NCBI GenBank assembly: GCA_016926925.1
Contig: JAFGNQ010000255.1
Coordinates: 1-7,737, forward strand
From: Candidatus Aminicenantota bacterium
Lineage (GTDB): Bacteria; Acidobacteriota; Aminicenantia; Aminicenantales; Aminicenantaceae
Direction: 5' to 3'
DNA: 7,737 nt
The translations under genes were made by a program, and so were the position numbers. Under the pieces are notes generated by a model, which was given only the letters and a program-made list of their open reading frames with translations, was not told the origin of the DNA and did not search any database. This document shows, in pieces, positions 6,137 to 7,737 of the stretch; positions within the stretch are counted from its first letter, which is position 1; every line of letters starts with the position of its first letter.

Positions 6137-7054
6137 ATGAAGCTTTCGAAACCGTCATATTCCCGGGTCAAGAAAATCCTCATGGATCTTGTCGCCCAAG
6201 CCCCGGAAAATCTATTGGCCGATTTCGGCAACATTCGTTTATACGATACTCCGCTTGTCGGAATCGCTGATGGAGACGATCCTCTTTTTCAGACCTTCCG
6301 AGACGTTGTGAGCCCGCGGCATCTGCTCCCTCGCGAGATCCTGAAACACTACGCCGATAAAAAAGCAGACCTGAGTCGAATCGCTGTCATATCCTGGGTC
6401 CTCCCCTATTCCGAAAGGATCAGGCAATCCAACAGACAGAGGGAATGGCCGTCCAAACTTTATTCACTCGCCCGGAATAATGGAGGCGCATTGAACTATA
6501 GAACGAGCCTGCGATTCATGCAGATTTTGCGGGACCATGCCGTGGAGGCCGTCTCTCCCATTGCAGTCGAGGAATATGATGCTTTCCGGTCTCCCGATTT
6601 CACGTTCAGCTCCACATGGTCCCAACGTCATGTCGCCTTTGCAGCCGGATTGGGGTATTTCGGTTTGAACGGGAGCCTGATCACGCCTTTAGGGGCAAAC
6701 ATACGCCTGGGCAGCATAATCACCAATCTCGATGCTGAACTCCCTCCATCGCGGAACCGCAACTTCCGGGCGCCATGTCTGGATGAGGCATGCAAGGAAT
6801 GCCGTGCCTGCATGATAAGATGCCCGGTCAGTGCCATCTCTTCCCATGGGCTCGATAAAGAGAAGTGTTATGCAATGCGCAAAGCTGTCCGGAAACGTCA
6901 TATGGATCAGTATGCCAAAGAAATGAATATGATTCCCTCTCCAATCGTGAAAAACGGAGTGAGAAAAGATGGTTACTCACTGGGATGCGCCCTCTGCCAG
7001 TGCGGCGTTCCTTGTGAAGATTCAGACCCTTTCGAGGAATTGAAAAGTCTATAA
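6137..7054 (+). CDS. QueG-like (COG1600-type) iron-sulfur protein with two cysteine clusters
   Basis: A 305-residue relative of epoxyqueuosine reductase. The family signature 'Q-R-H-V-A-F-A-A-G-L-G-Y-F-G-L-N-G' (163-179), then 'L-I-T-P-L-G-A-N-I-R-L-G-S-I-I-T' (181-196), is the conserved core of this superfamily, where the characterised member QueG binds cobalamin. Cluster 1 is C-x2-C-x2-C-x3-C-P at Cys219, 222, 225, 229, with Cys214 just before. Further cysteines at 244, 284, 287, 289 and 293 suit a second 4Fe-4S centre, giving a bacterial-ferredoxin-like pair. It is shorter than the roughly 380-residue E. coli QueG and has no C-terminal HEAT region. It probably belongs to an uncharacterised subgroup rather than being QueG itself. 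A TAA ending 6 bases before the ATG, in frame, makes 6137 the earliest start; the Shine-Dalgarno is weak. The next gene follows after 6 bases. Confidence 0.82.
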   Translation: MKLSKPSYSRVKKILMDLVAQAPENLLADFGNIRLYDTPLVGIADGDDPLFQTFRDVVSPRHLLPREILKHYADKKADLSRIAVISWVLPYSERIRQSNRQREWPSKLYSLARNNGGALNYRTSLRFMQILRDHAVEAVSPIAVEEYDAFRSPDFTFSSTWSQRHVAFAAGLGYFGLNGSLITPLGANIRLGSIITNLDAELPPSRNRNFRAPCLDEACKECRACMIRCPVSAISSHGLDKEKCYAMRKAVRKRHMDQYAKEMNMIPSPIVKNGVRKDGYSLGCALCQCGVPCEDSDPFEELKSL

Positions 7055-7060
7055 AAATCG

Positions 7061-7737
7061 ATGCTGGATATCAAACTCAAACTCAAGCCCGGCCATACGT
7101 CAGAGAGGGAATGGATGAAGCCGTCCCGTTTGAAAACGCTGTTTTGGAATGTAACTTATAACTGCAACTATCTTTGTCCCGTATGTTTCACGGATGCGGG
7201 ACAGGCGCAACCCGGTGAGCTGACGACAGAAGAAGCTTTCCTGACCGTACAAAAGATTCATGAAGCCGGTGTTCATGACGTCATCATTTCCGGAGGCGAA
7301 CCGTTCATTCGAAGGGATATGATCGACATCCTGGAAAAAATGGCGGAGGTCGGCATACGCACACGGATCGCTTCCAACGGAAGCCTTTTAACGGAGGACA
7401 TATTATCCCGATTGAGACGTCATACCCTGACCGAATCTTTTCAAATCAGTCTGGATACGGTTGATTCGCGTTTCTATGAAAAATTCCATAATGCACCGTC
7501 CGGTGCATTTTTCAAAGTCACGGATATTCTGAGACTTATCCAAGAATATGGTTTTCACACCACTGTCTCCGTCAGGGTGATGCCGGAAACCCTATCCGGA
7601 ATTCCTGAACTCATTGACACCGCCGTCGACAACGGCTGGTCAACCGTCACGCTGCATATTCCCGTACCTACACGCCGGGTCAAAGATGCTTTTCCCGCCG
7701 GTACGGATGTGATCTCTCTTCTGCGCCCCGTTTTCGA
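7061..7737 (+). CDS. Radical SAM enzyme, 3' end outside the window
   Basis: The reading frame is open from ATG 7061 to the window end (225 complete codons) with no stop, so the gene is incomplete. The cluster motif C-x3-C-x2-C is Cys35, Cys39, Cys42 after 'W-N-V-T-Y-N' (29-34). 'S-G-G-E-P' is at 77-81, 'A-S-N-G' at 104-107 and 'I-S-L-D' at 129-132, all in the order and spacing of the radical SAM core. Any SPASM or auxiliary-cluster tail would lie beyond the window. It is not a close copy of the radical SAM gene at 4837-5895. Two starts are possible: ATG 7061, 6 bases after the QueG-like stop, and ATG 7115 (residue 19), which has a better ribosome binding site and still leaves the core intact. 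Probably in one operon with the QueG-like gene; substrate unknown. Confidence 0.88.
   Translation, partial: MLDIKLKLKPGHTSEREWMKPSRLKTLFWNVTYNCNYLCPVCFTDAGQAQPGELTTEEAFLTVQKIHEAGVHDVIISGGEPFIRRDMIDILEKMAEVGIRTRIASNGSLLTEDILSRLRRHTLTESFQISLDTVDSRFYEKFHNAPSGAFFKVTDILRLIQEYGFHTTVSVRVMPETLSGIPELIDTAVDNGWSTVTLHIPVPTRRVKDAFPAGTDVISLLRPVF
7105..7108 (+). promoter_or_regulatory. Ribosome binding site favouring an internal start at 7115
   Basis: GAGG, within AGAGGGA (7104-7110), lies 6 bases before the in-frame ATG at 7115. ATG 7061 has only an A-rich, weak upstream sequence. The shorter start would drop 18 lysine-rich residues and keep the whole radical SAM core. Confidence 0.4.
7490..7512 (+). terminator. 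Terminator-like hairpin inside the second radical SAM gene
   Basis: AATGCACCG (7490-7498), TC, CGGTGCATT (7501-7509) is a 9-bp perfect inverted repeat around two bases; as RNA it would form an 8-bp stem with a GTCC loop, followed by five T (7508-7512). It looks like an intrinsic terminator but lies in the coding frame, about codons 144-151. It may simply be a coincidence of codons, a regulator palindrome, or an attenuating structure. Confidence 0.25.

Noticed and set aside
7061..7737. Second radical SAM gene as queE
   Set aside because: Its cluster motif is the standard C-x3-C-x2-C rather than the long-spaced motif common in QueE, and the protein is already longer than QueE usually is at the window end.

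Overview
The window reads as a chromosomal stretch of a Gram-negative bacterium. The first gene encodes an Omp85-type outer-membrane barrel and the second an exported hydrolase. Base composition looks roughly balanced by eye. Two radical SAM enzymes and a protein with two cysteine clusters suggest an anaerobic or microaerobic lifestyle. A Desulfobacterota-like (delta-proteobacterial) source is a guess from the overall style, not something the sequence proves. I see no tRNA, rRNA, CRISPR array, insertion sequence, phage gene or attachment site.

Layout. (1) 7-1146 (+): POTRA-less Omp85/BamA-type barrel. (2) 1147-1346: AT-rich spacer with a weak hairpin. (3) 1347-2804 (+): exported Ntn-hydrolase of the choloylglycine-hydrolase/acyltransferase type, with an unusual C-terminal domain resembling the AMPK/CBM48 glycogen-binding fold. 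(4) 5895 to 2829 (-): three genes in one direction, a radical SAM enzyme with a reduced SPASM-like tail, a HemK-like SAM methyltransferase and a GT1-family glycosyltransferase. The last two overlap by 10 bases, and the set converges on the hydrolase with only 24 bases between stop codons. (5) 5896-6136: 241-base divergent intergenic region. (6) 6137-7054 (+): QueG-like (COG1600-type) iron-sulfur protein. It is followed after 6 bases by (7) 7061-7737 (+): a second, distinct radical SAM enzyme that runs off the window end.

How they may work together (inference). The minus-strand trio has the composition of a small tailoring pathway: a radical SAM modification, a methylation and a glycosylation of one acceptor. 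The QueG-like protein and second radical SAM enzyme form a divergent redox pair that may belong to the same pathway. The exported hydrolase and the outer-membrane barrel act outside the cytoplasm and may form a separate envelope module. No substrate can be read from the sequence. The best candidates for something undescribed are the Ntn-hydrolase/CBM48-like fusion and the two-sided radical SAM locus.
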